Below, one piece after another: positions 27,691-40,995 of a DNA stretch of 64,000 nucleotides. Both the position numbers and the translations under genes were made by a program. Under the pieces are notes generated by a model. It ran no database searches. It was not told where the DNA came from and was given only the letters and a program-made list of their open reading frames with translations. The stretch covers positions 375,085,328 to 375,149,327 of the forward strand of contig OY856186.1 of NCBI GenBank assembly GCA_963693315.1, read 5' to 3'. The DNA comes from Diogma glabrata (taxonomy: Eukaryota > Arthropoda > Insecta > Diptera > Cylindrotomidae). Within the stretch, counting starts at the first letter, position 1; every line of letters begins with the position of its first letter.

Positions 27691-29110
27691 TGACCTAGAC
27701 AAGATTACCCCGGACTACCCAAAAGCAAGACTGGCCATTCTTGGAGACTTTAATATTCATGAAAGAATGGCATTAAGTATTCATCGCGCACTGACGACGA
27801 AGGAAGACAAACCGAACTGATACTCGCAGATTATCACGATTTGACACAAATGATAGAGTGTCCTACTAGAATCACAGATAATTCATATCATAACAATAAT
27901 TTACTGGATCTGTTTTTGACAAACGAACCAGATACTACAAAGACAAAAATTGAACAACCCCTCGGAACATCGGACCATTTACTAATATCAGCAATAGTGC
28001 AATTTACATCCCCGACACAAATTAAAGCAAATACTCGTCGCGTTTGGAATTATAAACGCGCTGACTGGGAGGGACTGGGAAACTTTTATGATGAAACACC
28101 TTAGAAAACTATCTGTTGTGTTGATCAAGATCCTAGCACATCGGCAATAAGAATTTCTGAAATCATAAAAGACGGAATGCGGCGGTTTACTCCAAATCGA
28201 TTAATCACTCCTAAAACTGAGCCTTGGTGCACCCGGGATGTTGATGAGGCAGTGAGGAAAAAACACAAAGCGTTTAAGACATATAATTCAAATAAAACAC
28301 CTGAAACCCATAGCGCCTATAAGAAAGCCAGAAATATTAGTAAGTACAAAATATACTTGGACAAAGACGCGTTTATCCAGAAGAAAGCAAAGAAATTCGC
28401 CGTTTCTTTCAGGCAGTTAAATCAGTCCAGAGCAATTTTACTCGATCCTCTATTTCAACCTTGGTTCTGAATGACATTCCCGTTAGCGACTCAAAAGAGA
28501 AGGCGGATCTTTTAGGTCGTATTTTCGCAGAAAACTCAAACATAGTTGAACCTCCCCATTCTCCCACACTCATTTCCCCAGTTGCAACGAAAATGAAACC
28601 AATTATTTTTCGTTGCAATATTGTACGGAAAATGCTTCTTTCTATCCATATCCAAAAGCAATACGATTGATTGGTAATACCGAACTAACGGACCAGCTTG
28701 ATTCACTCCAGCTCAGAAGAAATGTGGCTGAATTGTCAATCTACTATAAATATAACTTTAGCGAACTCTCCTCTAAGGAAATTCAAAATGTCCTTCCATC
28801 GTGGGCGCAGTATAATCGACAGACGAGCTGCCGAGTTATCCCATCCATTTGTTGTACAAATAACTCGTTGTAGAACTGTGTCCTTCCAGATTTTAATAGA
28901 GTGGCAAAATTGTGGAACTCAATGCCCTCATCTGTATTTCCCGATGAATTTTCCCCTCAGACATTTAAAAAAATGTCCACCGTCATTTAAAACAATTAGT
29001 ATAGTTATCCCTATATCCTCATTCCTTCCATTTTCCTCATCTCCTTCCTTTATAGTTGACATGGTATCTTCGGATATTCAAAGAGTCTGAATAATGAATA
29101 TTTCATATTT
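27691..29110 (+). mobile_element. CR1-like LINE with most of the RT deleted
   Basis: 27691-28620 covers the endonuclease end (LAILGDFNIH, NNLLDLFLTNEPD, GTSDHLLIS) and the linker to the RT (EPWCTRDVDEAVRKKHKAF, LGRIFAENS). At about 28620-28680 the sequence jumps to the extreme C-terminal block (LDSLQLRRNVAELSIYYKY, then LPS-W, SHPFVVQITRCRTVSFQ and WNSMP-like frames), so the palm with its catalytic Asp residues is gone. Multiple stops. A related partial copy starts at 63.38 kb. Confidence 0.8.
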
Positions 29111-29242
29111 AGTGTGCTAACATGTCTAACTAATTAATACAAAAAACAAACTGTGACTAGAATATTGTTATTGCACATATAATTTATAATATCATCTATC
29201 TTATTGGTGAGACCGTTGCAATTCAATTGCATAATTTTGACA

Positions 29243-29760
29243 TCACTCGGGGTTTCCGAATGCGTGTTCATTCCCATTGTGTTTTGCTTGCAATTGACAG
29301 CATGACACTATGTAGTGTTTGGTCCATTGTTTATGTGTGGCCAAACCTGAGCAGTTCTCGAAATGACACCATTCTTTACAGGTGTTGTACTGGATGAATG
29401 TTATGTATGCCCTTGAAATGTTTTTACATATTGAACAATGCCATGTTTTAGTTGGTCCCGGATTTCTTTCAATACCAGCCATGACGAGGAGTATTTGAAG
29501 CAAAAAATGGAACGACGGATTTGCACCTTTCGTCGAAATTGTTTTGATGGTCCTTGGTCGGAATTGGGTTCCGAGTACTTCTGGGGCGTAGACTCGTCCA
29601 TCTTGAGAAGCATCAAAAACAGGGTGAAGGTGCCTGGTTAAAACCGAGGCTGCTAGGCTAGTTTGCGATACTAATACAAACTCGCCTAGGGCATGCATTA
29701 TTATAAGAAAAAATATTAACAATTTATTTATGTCTTTCAGATTTCATCACTAGCGACTTA
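29243..29760 (-). mobile_element. LINE ORF N-terminus with a 2A-like motif and Cys/His cluster
   Basis: Open frame 29243-29722 (159 codons). Residues 78-90 read LLVMAGIERNPGP, ending in the NPGP of 2A ribosome-skipping peptides (canonical D-V/I-E-x-N-P-G-P; here G-I-E-R-N-P-G-P). It is preceded by a Phe/Leu-rich stretch and followed by a zinc-binding-like segment (HCSICKN, CKEWCHFENCSGL). This layout is known at the start of several invertebrate non-LTR retrotransposon ORFs. The downstream endonuclease and RT are absent, so this is a fragment. Whether the motif still skips is unknown. Confidence 0.65.
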
Positions 29761-30185
29761 GTGGCTATACAGATCACTATCACACTCGGGGAAATTTGTC
29801 ACGAATCACGATAGTGGTAGAACACATTGGTTCAAAGCGCTGGTGGAGTGGTGTAATAACAAAAAGTTCCCTAAACATCGTGTGTGATTCAAATGTCCAA
29901 AATGAAATATAAGGTAGAACGGACACAAAACAGAGAGGTGTGTTTCTGTTAGAATACTTAATAAAAGAAAACCTTAGCGTGTTTAACGTTTTGGGATACA
30001 CCTACTTGTGTAGGACAGATAATGAAGAACTGAAGTCTCAAATGACCCTCCGAGTTGTTGTGAAACCGAGTTGCTGTTGATGTTTTTCCAGACCGAGTAG
30101 TCCCAAATTTTGCGTTAACATCTGAAGTTCAACTACACAGAGCTTCACGATACGTAGACAAAAGAAAATACACCTAACGGAGTTG
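29761..30185. other. Unassigned sequence, possibly LINE 5' leader
   Basis: No recognisable protein. It follows the LINE N-terminal fragment on its 5' side and could be its untranslated leader. Confidence 0.35.
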
Positions 30186-30189
30186 ATTT

Positions 30190-30640
30190 TAAAGCCTCTT
30201 CCAACGCTATGTAAAAAGTGTTTTTCTTGTCGACGGTCTTAGTTTCAGTAGGTGTATATTAATGGCAACAAGTATCGTTGTATGATTATTGCCTGATTTC
30301 TTGTATGTAGAGCAATGATATATATTCTATACTTCCCCGCCTTCGTTTCTAGACTCTTCTCACAGCATCAATGGCGCTCAGGTCAAACTTTATTTTGTTG
30401 CCCGGTCTTATTTACTGTTTCTGATTTCTAATTTTAACGTTTACTTGTTGCCGGAGTAAGGATGTTAACCTCAAGCCCAAACAATTCAGGATTTAATTAG
30501 ACTGAAATAAATATCAGTAACTGGAGGTCCTCATCCAGTACTGGTGGCAAGGAGCAAATCCGACAGTGACTATTGAGCCAACGTAGGAACAAACAACCCG
30601 TCAGACTTCCGTAAAACAAAAAGAAACATTTAAAAGTTCA
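30190..30640 (-). mobile_element. Degraded RTE-like LINE 5' region
   Basis: On the - strand it reads LSAIDAV and YIQEIRQ with stops between, matching LSAPDALISLE and AQKEIRQP of the RTE-like copy at 47.1 kb. The flanking GTTAACCTCAAGCCCAA at 30465 matches GTTAACTTTAGGCCCAA at 47300. Old and diverged. Confidence 0.5.
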
Positions 30641-30645
30641 GATTT

Positions 30646-32466
30646 TTAATGCTTATAACTACACTCTTCATCATCAAACGGACATCCATCCGGGTGGTTT
30701 ACATAAAACCAACAAGGCTTCTGTTTAAAAACAAAATCTTTTTTGTTTTTCTTATTTCTATGTTGTAATTTTTGACTTAAATTCTCTGGATAACGAATTT
30801 TCACTTTACCTTCATATACATGAAAAATTTGATTATGATTCTTCAACAAAGTTTGTATTCCTCCACATTCAGATTTTAATTCCTTTAGTTTTTCAATTGG
30901 TATATCTTTTATAATTTCAGATAACATAAACGTTCCACCCAAATTCCAGTTGGGAAAAGTTTCACTGAAATTTTTTTTTGCTATTAATTTATTAAAAACA
31001 ATTTCAACTATTTCCGATATAATTGTTTTGCTTATTTGTGTACAATTTTTTACTTTTTCAACAGTTTCACGAGCACGAAATTCATGTTTGGATCGTTTTT
31101 TTATAAATTCATTGATTTTGTCTTTGAAATTATTAAATTCAACATCTTGGTAATATCTATCACTTCCAATCAAGCATATTCGTTTTGTGCTTGGAATTTT
31201 TAATCGGTCAGTTTTTGTATTAAAACCGCAAACTGTTGAAATTTCTTTTGCATAATCTAAAAAATCATTATATTGGCTTGAATTTATATGTCTACGCTGA
31301 TATTTTGTTCCATCGAATTCGTAGGCACAGCATGGGAGCAAAAAATAACGGCAATGATATGAACTCTTTGCAGCTATAACCGGTATCCACGGAGACAATT
31401 CATCTGAATGATTTCCAATAATCCAATCAGTTGTTGGAAATATAAAATCCTCTGATGGATTTATGGTTTCTTCTCGGAGGCGAACATCATCAGAGAACAA
31501 ATCCCATATTGTACGTTTTCTTAGGTCAATTCCAAATCCAGAATATCCTTCTTTTATTAACAAATATACTAATAATCCATTTCCACAACCCAAATCAACA
31601 AACGACTGTTTTTTGTCTAAATGAAATGATTCATTCTCAGCTTCCCATAGTAAAATTAAATACGTAGCAATTCCTATATCTTCATAAACAAATTTCAGTG
31701 GATCAGTATTTTCCGGCCAAATCTTAACCATTTCTTCTCCATATTTTTCTTTTAATTTGTTATAAAGCTTTGAATATTTTTCTTCCGATATCTGAGATAA
31801 TGATTTTATGGTATCCACTTCATTTTTTCGGTCGTAATTATTACATATCCATTTTTTTAATTTATCAAACAGTGAAGTTTTTAGCCACTGACCTGATTTG
31901 GAATTTACATGTTCTGCGCTGTTTACGTTTATTAATAAATTTGAACTCTTGAATTGAATGGCAAAGTCAAAATTTGGGAATAGATTTCCCGGTAAATCGA
32001 TACCAATCGATTTGAAAGTTATCTGCGTTTCTGTGAAATCTGTTATAGGATTGTTCTCATAATTCGAATATTTTTATATATATTTACATTTCTTACCTAG
32101 GTAACATAAAATATTTTGAATTTGAAATTTTTCCATATTTCGTGGCATTAACTTTTGAAAAATAATAATTTTGTTTTGATTTGTTGATTCTGTTTTCATT
32201 ATTTCTATTACATCTTCCATTTGAATTTGATGCGCTCCATGATTTCCCGACTTTAATTCAGTAATAATATCTTCACAATTCTGTTCGAAATTTAACGAAT
32301 TGAATTTGAAATCTTCGTTAGTGTCAGAAAATTTAAAAAAACTTAAATTTTGAATTCCGGATAAGCGTCGGTTGATAACATGTTGTTTGAATATAAATAT
32401 GTTAATAGCATTCCAGAAATCTTTATAAGAATTTTCCGAATGTTCTTCGATTAAAGTTATATTCAT
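30646..32466 (-). CDS. TRMT44: TRMT44-like tRNA (uracil-2'-O-)-methyltransferase
   Basis: SAM-dependent enzyme of the family that makes 2'-O-methyluridine at position 44 of tRNA-Ser. Exon 1 is 32466-32097 (from ATG, donor G|GTAAGA) and exon 2 is 32039-30646; the intron is 57 bp and the phase joins cleanly to 587 aa, somewhat shorter than the human protein. The SAM-binding motif FVDLGCGNGLLVYLL is followed by GFGIDLRKR. The family block DWIIGNHSDELSPWIPVIAA is followed by SSYHCRYFLLPCCAYEFDG. The C-terminus has a CCCH finger, C-x9-C-x6-C-x3-H (CWFYVNHPDGC to CSYKH), as in TRMT44 relatives. No disruptions seen. Flanked by LINE debris downstream and a foldback element upstream. A degenerate SAM enzyme of another family is unlikely given the NHSDEL block. 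Confidence 0.9.
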
Positions 32467-32627
32467 GATGAAATATTTTTAATATTTTTTGTTAGCATTT
32501 CACACATCTGTCATTTACAAAAACGTCAAAATCAGTTATAGTGATACCATATAATTGTAGACCTTGGTGGTTTGGAAATAGACCAAAATAATAAAATCAT
32601 TTTAAATTTTAAACAGTTTCAAAATTA

Positions 32628-33482
32628 CCGATATATCATAGCCATATCCTTTCACGCCATTTGCAATAAACAATGAACATTGCCATATGCAAAAAATTGG
32701 ATTAGTGTTTTTGATTAAATATTTTTGAATTTTTTTTATATGGAGTTTTATTTTACCAGATGGCGTTATGAGCGTTATGGCGATTTTTTTGAATTTTTTT
32801 TATATTGAGTTTTAATTTCAAAATGACGCAACAAGTTCACGATTTTTGATGTGCTAAAAAATGTAGATGGCTTCTATACCGGGGGTTTTGACAGTTTGCA
32901 TAAACTACCCGCAATATAGTTATTTGTTTGGGGATATTACTTCTTCTTAGGCGCCAGGATTTTTATTTGATATAAAATCACTCACTCACGAATAAAACCA
33001 AAACCAGTTCCGGGGTCCAAGATACAGGCTTTTGAAAAATGCAAAATCCATACAAAATTACAGTTTTGACAAGAATTTTTTGTTTTTTTAACTGGGGAAA
33101 ACTAAAAAAAAGTCTACATACCCACAGTTCACACTCAAATTTCCCCTTAAGATAAATTCAAATCGAACCAATCACTACGTGACATTTATGGACACGTGAC
33201 ATATTTACAATGGGTCGTATCAAAACCCCCGGTATAGAAGCCATCTACATTTTTTAGCACAATAAAAATCGTGAACTTGTAGCGCCATTTTGAAATTAAA
33301 ACTCAATATAAAAAAAATTCAAAAAATCGCCATAACGCTCATAACGCCATCTGGAAAAATAAAACTCCATATAAAAAAAACTCAAAAATATTTAATCAAA
33401 AACACTCATCCAATTTTTTGCATATGGCAATGTTCATTGTTTATTGCAAATGGCGTGAAAGTGTATGGCTATGATAGATCGG
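32628..33482. mobile_element. Foldback element with 265-bp arms
   Basis: The left arm (32628-32897) and right arm (33222-33482) are near reverse complements throughout: CCGATATATCATAGCCATAT against its partner at 33465-33482, CATATGGCAATG/CATTGCCATATG, and inner ends GGCTTCTATACCGGGGGTTT and its complement. The 325-bp spacer holds an inverted, diverged copy of the repeat at 21.9-22.05 kb. No ORF. The arms may extend a few bases farther (a CAAAAC-type string on both sides); no target duplication is sure. Confidence 0.85.
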
Positions 33483-33999
33483 GGGTTTTGGTTAGGTATA
33501 TAGCATGCTCAAACAGCTTTACTCTCTTTTTTTGCATGTGACAAGTGATCAATATAATACAATATAATTAATAAATTTATATATTAAAAATGAATTTGGT
33601 TTTACCTTTTCCAATTTTACCAATGGTAGTAGACGAGGATTATAATCGTTGTACTGTAATAGTATATTACATATCTAGAGTTGTAAATAGCATTTTACAT
33701 GCGAGTGAAAATTTTGCGCACGAGACGCGTACCGTCGAGTGCAGTATCTTCACGAGCATGGAAAATGCTTTACAACTCGAGATTTGTTATATACTTTTTC
33801 TACGACTTTGTTTTAATGCCCAAACGCATATAATTACTTGAAAATATGAACTACTAATTATAAATTAAATGCAAATAGTTTACGAATTGTGGTAGGCTTT
33901 GTATTATTCTGTGTCAAAATGAATTGAAATATTTAATTTTTTAAAAACAAATTTTTCTTTAAATAAAAATTTTTCTTTTTATTAAAAGCGTGCACTAAC

Positions 34000-36900
34000 C
34001 ATTGGCGTAACTAAGAAATGGTTCCAGGGGGGGCCTGGCCCGTAATATTGCTGAGTAAAATAATAAAAATTTCCCGTATTTATTTCTTTTTTTAATACAT
34101 AACGGGTGTTGCTATTTGAGGTTAATTTTCAATTTGACTGTCATTTATATTATTTTACTAGAGTGCAATATGTTATTTAAGTTATTTAGACATATATTAG
34201 GGTCAAAATAAATAAATCATTAATTAATCATATATAAATTATTAAATTTAACAATTATTAAATTTTGAATATATTAATTATTAAATTATAAAAAGCAAAA
34301 GGAAAAAGGGCTTTTTTAAAATGGTTATGTTTCACAAATTAAAATTGAAAACAATCATATACAAATGTAATGTATTTTTATCAGTATAAAATGTTTATAA
34401 AGCCTTACTTAATACCTTTTAAACAAAAAAATAATATCAAAATCGATTAACCCGTTAGAAAATTTAATATTAAACTTTCCTTGTCTCTAAATTTCTTAAC
34501 ATACGTGCCAGTCAGTATCAAAACCAAGGAAAAAATCCAATCACGTATTAGTTTTTTAATTATTTAAGTTTCAAGAAAACGGAAATGGTCAGATTCATTT
34601 TTTGTTTATTTTATCGGTGTCTGTATTCGATGTTCCATCTGTAGTTATTTAGATAAATGATTGCGCATTTGTTGTTGAATGCGACGTTGTGTTCGACTAA
34701 ACTTACGCAGAAGTTGTAAAAAACCATATATGGCAGAGAAAATTAACCACTAATTTTAGCCATGCGAAAATTGTTGCAAAATTTGTAGACACTCTTTCGG
34801 TTAAAACAATAGAGGCAAAATCGTAACAATCGTTAGGGATTTTAAGCCTTCATTTTGAATCGCGGGGTTATGGGATTCATAAATTTTAAATCCCGTGTTT
34901 AAAAGTTGAATCAAAAATTTTCAAAATTCAATCAAACTATTTGGTGTAATTTTTTCTTGTCAATTCCTATGAACGCTTTTCTGAAATATTTTCATTTCGC
35001 TGCCAATAGTGGTGAACAGCTTAATTTATTTTATGCAAATGCATTCTGACCAAAACAGTGTTGTATAGGTATTAAACTTGAATTAATACTGCGTTACAGA
35101 TTATTTTTCCAAATTGTTTTCCTTTAATAAATCGACCGGAACTACATCCTCAGTTGCATTGTCGTTGTAATCTGTGCTTAATGATCGAGTAATGTGAGAA
35201 GCGCAATCGTCCGTTTAACGTCCATTGTCTGCAACGTTTCCATTATGCAAATATTTTAATACTTCAGATGTTTAGGTTATCCTCTCCTTTGTATGTGTTA
35301 TTGAAGCATTTGTCAATCCACGAGCTAATATCGAGCGAAAATCAAAGTAACCCGATTTTCTAGTTTATTCAGAACAAGCTCGAGAGAAGCACAGGCATAG
35401 CCCAATATTTTATTTTAAAATGGAGGAAATAAAAAAAAAATAGAGCTAAAAATGCAAATATTTTTGTTAAAAAATATGAATCAACAAAACTGAATTTGTG
35501 TTGTTAATAATCCAAATGCTAGTGACATATCCATTGATCATATTGTGACGTATGGTCTTCTTCAAGGATTAAAGGCCGCATGTATAGAGTTATATGAAAG
35601 TTTATCACTTCGAGTAAGCAATAGCGTGACATCAAAACAAATTCCATAACTTAGATTTAGGTTGCTACTGTAAAAAAGAGTTCATCCGCTAACATCCCTA
35701 AGGTATCATTTTCGCTACTGATAACTCACTGCTTTCGCCAGTAATATAGAAAACCTCACGTTAACTCATATACCGGGACTGCAGCTAAATTCTTACTGTG
35801 AAGCGGTGAAGTGATAAGTTTTTAATGAAAAGTAATAAAGAAATTTTTAACAATTCACCGCTTCACAATAAAAAAATTAACAAATCAACGAAAACTCATC
35901 CGCATGCGATCTTAATATAACTTATTTTTTCACTGGATGTCGTGTTTTCATTGATTAACTCCGGCAAATATGGCGATCCCGTAACCCCGGAATTTGCTTT
36001 TAATAATTCTGGGATTCAGTGATCGTAAAAATATGTCTTGATTCCAAAACCCGTTTAGTGTTAATTAGAATTCAATACTAATTTTTCATCATTCATACTT
36101 TACAGTAATCACACATTCCATTAGCCATTTAATGAATTGCTTTTCACAACAATCTTCATTCAGCGATATTCAAAAATCAGATAATTCAAGATATAAAGCT
36201 CCAAATATAAAGTCTGATGAATTTCAAATGACGTCGCCAATTTGCCACACAAACAAAACATAGAAAGTGGTAATTTTTTTATGTTCCAGTGTGTTTTTAA
36301 GTCTTATGGAGTTATCAGAAGTAGTTTTTTTAAAACGAAGTCTGGGTTGTTTTTATTGCCAAGTCTTTCGTTGAATTCAATCTCGAAAATGTGGCTTACC
36401 GAAAAGTGTGAATATCAAATGAATTTGACACATCATATCGTTCGAAAGAAAATGTTTTCTCTTTTAAAATTCGCTAATACGAACCGATAAGATAAACGAA
36501 CATTGGGGATTTTTAAGACCAATTAAACTCAAGTAAGTAAAGATGTAATGGAAATTATGTATGGTTTGAAGTTTCTTAGAAAAAAACTCCACTGCACATT
36601 TTTCGTGTTTCGGATGAATTCGAACCTTCCTCGTCAGTGCCTCGTTCAAATCCTTAGGCAGACACGCTATAAACGAACATTTTATATAAACACTTTTGAC
36701 AACATTTTTGGTTTGTAGAATGGACCTCTGTCGCCTAACCCTCACTAAAAATGACAAGCTTTTTCAAGTTGAAATCTTATTGATTAATTAATTAATCTTA
36801 TTAACGAAGATCAGTGGTATGAAGTTTTTTTAAAATTGTCAAAATCTAGTTCGATGTTGTTAATTCTAATATTTTAATGATGGTTTTGGTAGATGGTTTT

Positions 36901-37095
36901 TTCTAGCGTGGTAATCATATATAACAACCACTAATTCTCTTTTGAATTAATTGTAAAAAGTACTTATGGTAAAAAAAACAATTCTGTTTTTTCTAGCTGG
37001 CAAATGAATTCTGCATGAACTTAATTTTCTAGGGGGGGCCAAAATTCGTCTAGGGGGGGCCGGTCCCTCTGGGCCCATATCTAGTTACGCCTATG
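34000..37095. mobile_element. hAT-type element, 3.1 kb, nonautonomous or decayed
   Basis: The ends CATTGGCGTAACTA and TAGTTACGCCTATG are inverted repeats, each followed inward by G/C runs (GGGGGGGCC). The flanks GCACTAAC (33992-33999) and GCAGTAAC (37096-37103) form an 8-bp target duplication with one mismatch, the length expected for hAT. The target is recognisable because the intact repeat copy at 49.48 kb lacks the insert. About 3 kb inside is AT-rich with no transposase or other gene I can recognise on either strand. Confidence 0.75.
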
Positions 37096-37107
37096 GCAGT
37101 AACATAT

Positions 37108-37814
37108 TGTTACGAGTACAGAAAAATCTAGACGATTACAGAAAGATCTAGACGATTACGGTCACTTCCAGGAAAATAAAATAAACAAAACACAACAAAC
37201 AAATTAATGAAATGAATATTGTTGTTATTGTCTTCTTCTTAGAATTAGGGTCAACATAAACGATTTTATGAATCAAATCAACATAACGTAAAATAATCGA
37301 ATATTCTAATATTTTCTCAAGGTTTCTGGGAAGCGATATCGAATTATCTAGAAGTATTGCAGAAGGTATATAAGAAAATTACCTCTTGTAGTTTTTAGTT
37401 AGTTTTATTTTAAACCTGCGACAGTAAAGCGAAATTAAATGTAGAATTAGTTTTATTTTAAACCTGCGATAGTGAAGTGAAAATTAAAAAAGGGATATTT
37501 AAAATTAGTTTTTGTAAATAAAGTTATAAGTGTTATTGAGTAGAAATATTTTGTGTATTATTTTGAACGATGTGAACTGGAAATTTCTACGATAAACCGT
37601 TGGAGTTCTGAAGCTGTTGAAAGAATATTCTAGTTAGGAATATTGTTTGCTGTATTGTTTTCCTGTTGTTGTGGAACAATCAAGGAGTTGAAGACTTAAT
37701 AAAACCTAGTGTTTTTGCTTACTAATCAGTGATCGAACTCAGAAGAGATTTGGTAAATGCGTTTTTCGAATTGAGAGTAAGGCCAATTCGAAGTAAGGTT
37801 GGAAAAACGTAACA
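37108..37814 (+). mobile_element. Solo LTR, 17.6/297-type, ATAT target duplication
   Basis: 707 bp, TGTTACG to CGTAACA, with ATAT on each side (37104-37107 and 37815-37818). In this orientation it has a TATA-like GGTATATAAG near 37364 and AATAAA near 37699, so the LTR sense strand is +. Same family as 26160-26817, which is inverted. A short internal duplication (AGTTTTATTTTAAACCTGCG) occurs at about 37399 and 37447. Confidence 0.88.
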
Positions 37815-38040
37815 ATATATACGAAAATCCATTACCGCACGCTTTTTTTTACTTACCGTACGCTATTTGAAATAATCAATTTACATGTCATGGATAGTGT
37901 GATATAATTTATAATTTACTGTGATAGGAGTAGAAAAAACTATATAAGCCACGAAGATCAACTTACGATAACAATTTTAAGCAATTATATAGATTTAATC
38001 GTAGAAATGTCGAAATATTAGCAAACACATTTTTGAAAAA

Positions 38041-38970
38041 TTATGATGAACCACCACCACGACGGTGCCCTAGATAATATACAAAAGATGAAAATATTTT
38101 TGCGCTACGTAGGAGGTCCTGGCTTCCAGGTAAAAATTTAATGTTTTTGTATTTTTTATATATAATTATTTTGAAATGTTCATATTCTTAGGCTGGAGTA
38201 GTTGAAGATTTAGGTGTTCACCAAACTACTGCATGCAAGACTATTTGGAACGTTTGCAAAAAAATAACCAATAAAGCGCACGAATGGATAAAATTTCCAA
38301 AAAATATCGATGAATTGGATATGGAGAAAAAGTTATGACAAAGCAAATACGTATTTCCATGTGCTGTTGATGCAATTGATTGCACGCACATCATTATCAA
38401 AAAACCTCACTTACATTCGGATGATTACATAAATAGAAAAAACTTACATTCTTTCAACGTCCAGGCCACTTGTAATTCTAGCGAAATGTTTACTGTCAAT
38501 TGTCTATGGGCTGGTTCCATACATGATGCCCGTATATGGCGTAATTCAAATCTTCAAGTTGCTTTGAATGAAAATGTGTCAGGCGCTATACTTTTAGCAG
38601 ACGAAGCATACCCTTTAACACCGTGGGTTATGACACCATTCAGGAACCCTTCTACCGAAGCTCAAAGAATTTACAATAAAGTCCATAAAAAAACGCGTTA
38701 TAATTGAACGTAGTTTCGGTCAATTAAAACAGCGTTTTCCAATTTTGCAATCAAAAGTACGTATGCTGACTGAGAGTTCCATCCATGATCATTGCATGTT
38801 TTGTTTTGCACAATTGTGCAAAATTTCTGAATGATGGTGATTTTGACGAACCAAATTTACCTATCGATGTATCAGTGCCGGTACCACCAGATGAAGTAAA
38901 TACATCATTCTTTCAAAGAGGAAGAGGAACTCGTCGCCGTGATATCATTGCTCGTAATTTACAAGGTTAG
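38041..38970 (+). pseudogene. PIF/Harbinger (HARBI1-like) transposase, broken
   Basis: A small first block (MKIFLRYVGGPGFQ) and a likely intron (38130-38192) lead to VVEDLGVHQTTACKTIW (helix-turn-helix), then AVDAIDCTHI (first catalytic Asp), NRKNLHSFNVQATC, GSIHDARIW (second Asp), LADEAYPLTPWVMTP, and IERSFGQLKQRFP (catalytic Glu), the order of HARBI1-family DDE nucleases. Lesions: an in-frame TGA before QSKYVFP at about 38336, a one-base shift in the A-run before the IERSFG block (about 38693), and another shift near 38780. The C-terminus ends RRRDIIARNLQG. Inactive as it stands. It pairs with the convergent Myb-like gene to the right. Confidence 0.85.
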
Positions 38971-39059
38971 AATTTAAAACATTTAGAATATTTATTTAAA
39001 ACATTTATTAATAAAAAGTTATGATTTAATTACAAATTGTTTTCATTAAGTAATTTAGC

Positions 39060-40591
<1,532 letters not shown>

Positions 40592-40599
40592 ATAACTGC

Positions 40600-40869
40600 G
40601 TATATTAACAGTTTAAATTTTTAAGTCAAAATGACATTTACGTTGAGAATATTCTCATGTTCGAATTCGAACATTCTCAGAGCAAAGCAAAGTATAACAT
40701 CATACCAACATGAGAATATACTCTATAACTTTACTTTCCTCAATATCTTTTACTTTGGAGAATATGCTTACTTTTCTCAGTTTTTATTCATACGACCCAA
40801 TAAATGAATGAATCAAAGATAATTGTATATATTACAATTTATTTCTCCTTTTAATTTTCTAGGAGGGAT
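40600..40869. other. Right flank of the Harbinger element, with palindrome
   Basis: Holds a perfect 18-bp palindrome ATGTTCGAATTCGAACAT (40657-40674) inside a longer GAGAAT/ATTCTC hairpin. The string TTTTTATTCATACGACCC near 40780-40800 looks like a terminal repeat, but its inverted partner was not found left of 38041, so the element ends are unresolved. Confidence 0.4.
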
Positions 40870-40995
40870 AATGGTACAAAATCGCTACGAAGATCAAAAC
40901 TGTCCCTTTTACTAAATTTTCTTAATTTACGATAAAAATTAAAATAATAAAAAAAAATCCACTGCGCCTAAGTTCAAGCAATCTTGCCATTTTTT
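40870..40995 (-). repeat. Inverted partial copy of the 21.74 kb repeat
   Basis: Reverse complement of the 21745-21850 sequence (GTCCCTTTTACTAAATTTTC, CGCCTAAGTT, AATCTTGCCA). The stretch 40996-41250 next to it shows nothing recognisable. Confidence 0.65.

Larger units (their letters stand above)
33661..37945. repeat. Dispersed repeat (copy 1), split by two insertions
   Basis: The pieces 33661-33999 and 37815-37945 together match the continuous copy at 49165-49620. Its left third is a hairpin (GAGTTGTAAATAGCATTTTA with partner AAAATGCTTTACAACTC). Its middle was AAAAGCGTGCGGTAAT, a TA-rich loop, then ATTACCGCACGCTTTT. A hAT-type element and a solo LTR have inserted into that loop. Noncoding. 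Confidence 0.8.

Noticed and set aside
33590..33841. 83-codon frame MNLVLPFPILPMVVDED
   Set aside because: Lies across the dispersed repeat, whose second copy at 49.2 kb does not keep the start; no domain.
36464..36757. 97-codon - strand frame in the hAT-type element
   Set aside because: No recognisable zinc finger, hAT dimerisation or catalytic motif; not enough to call a gene.
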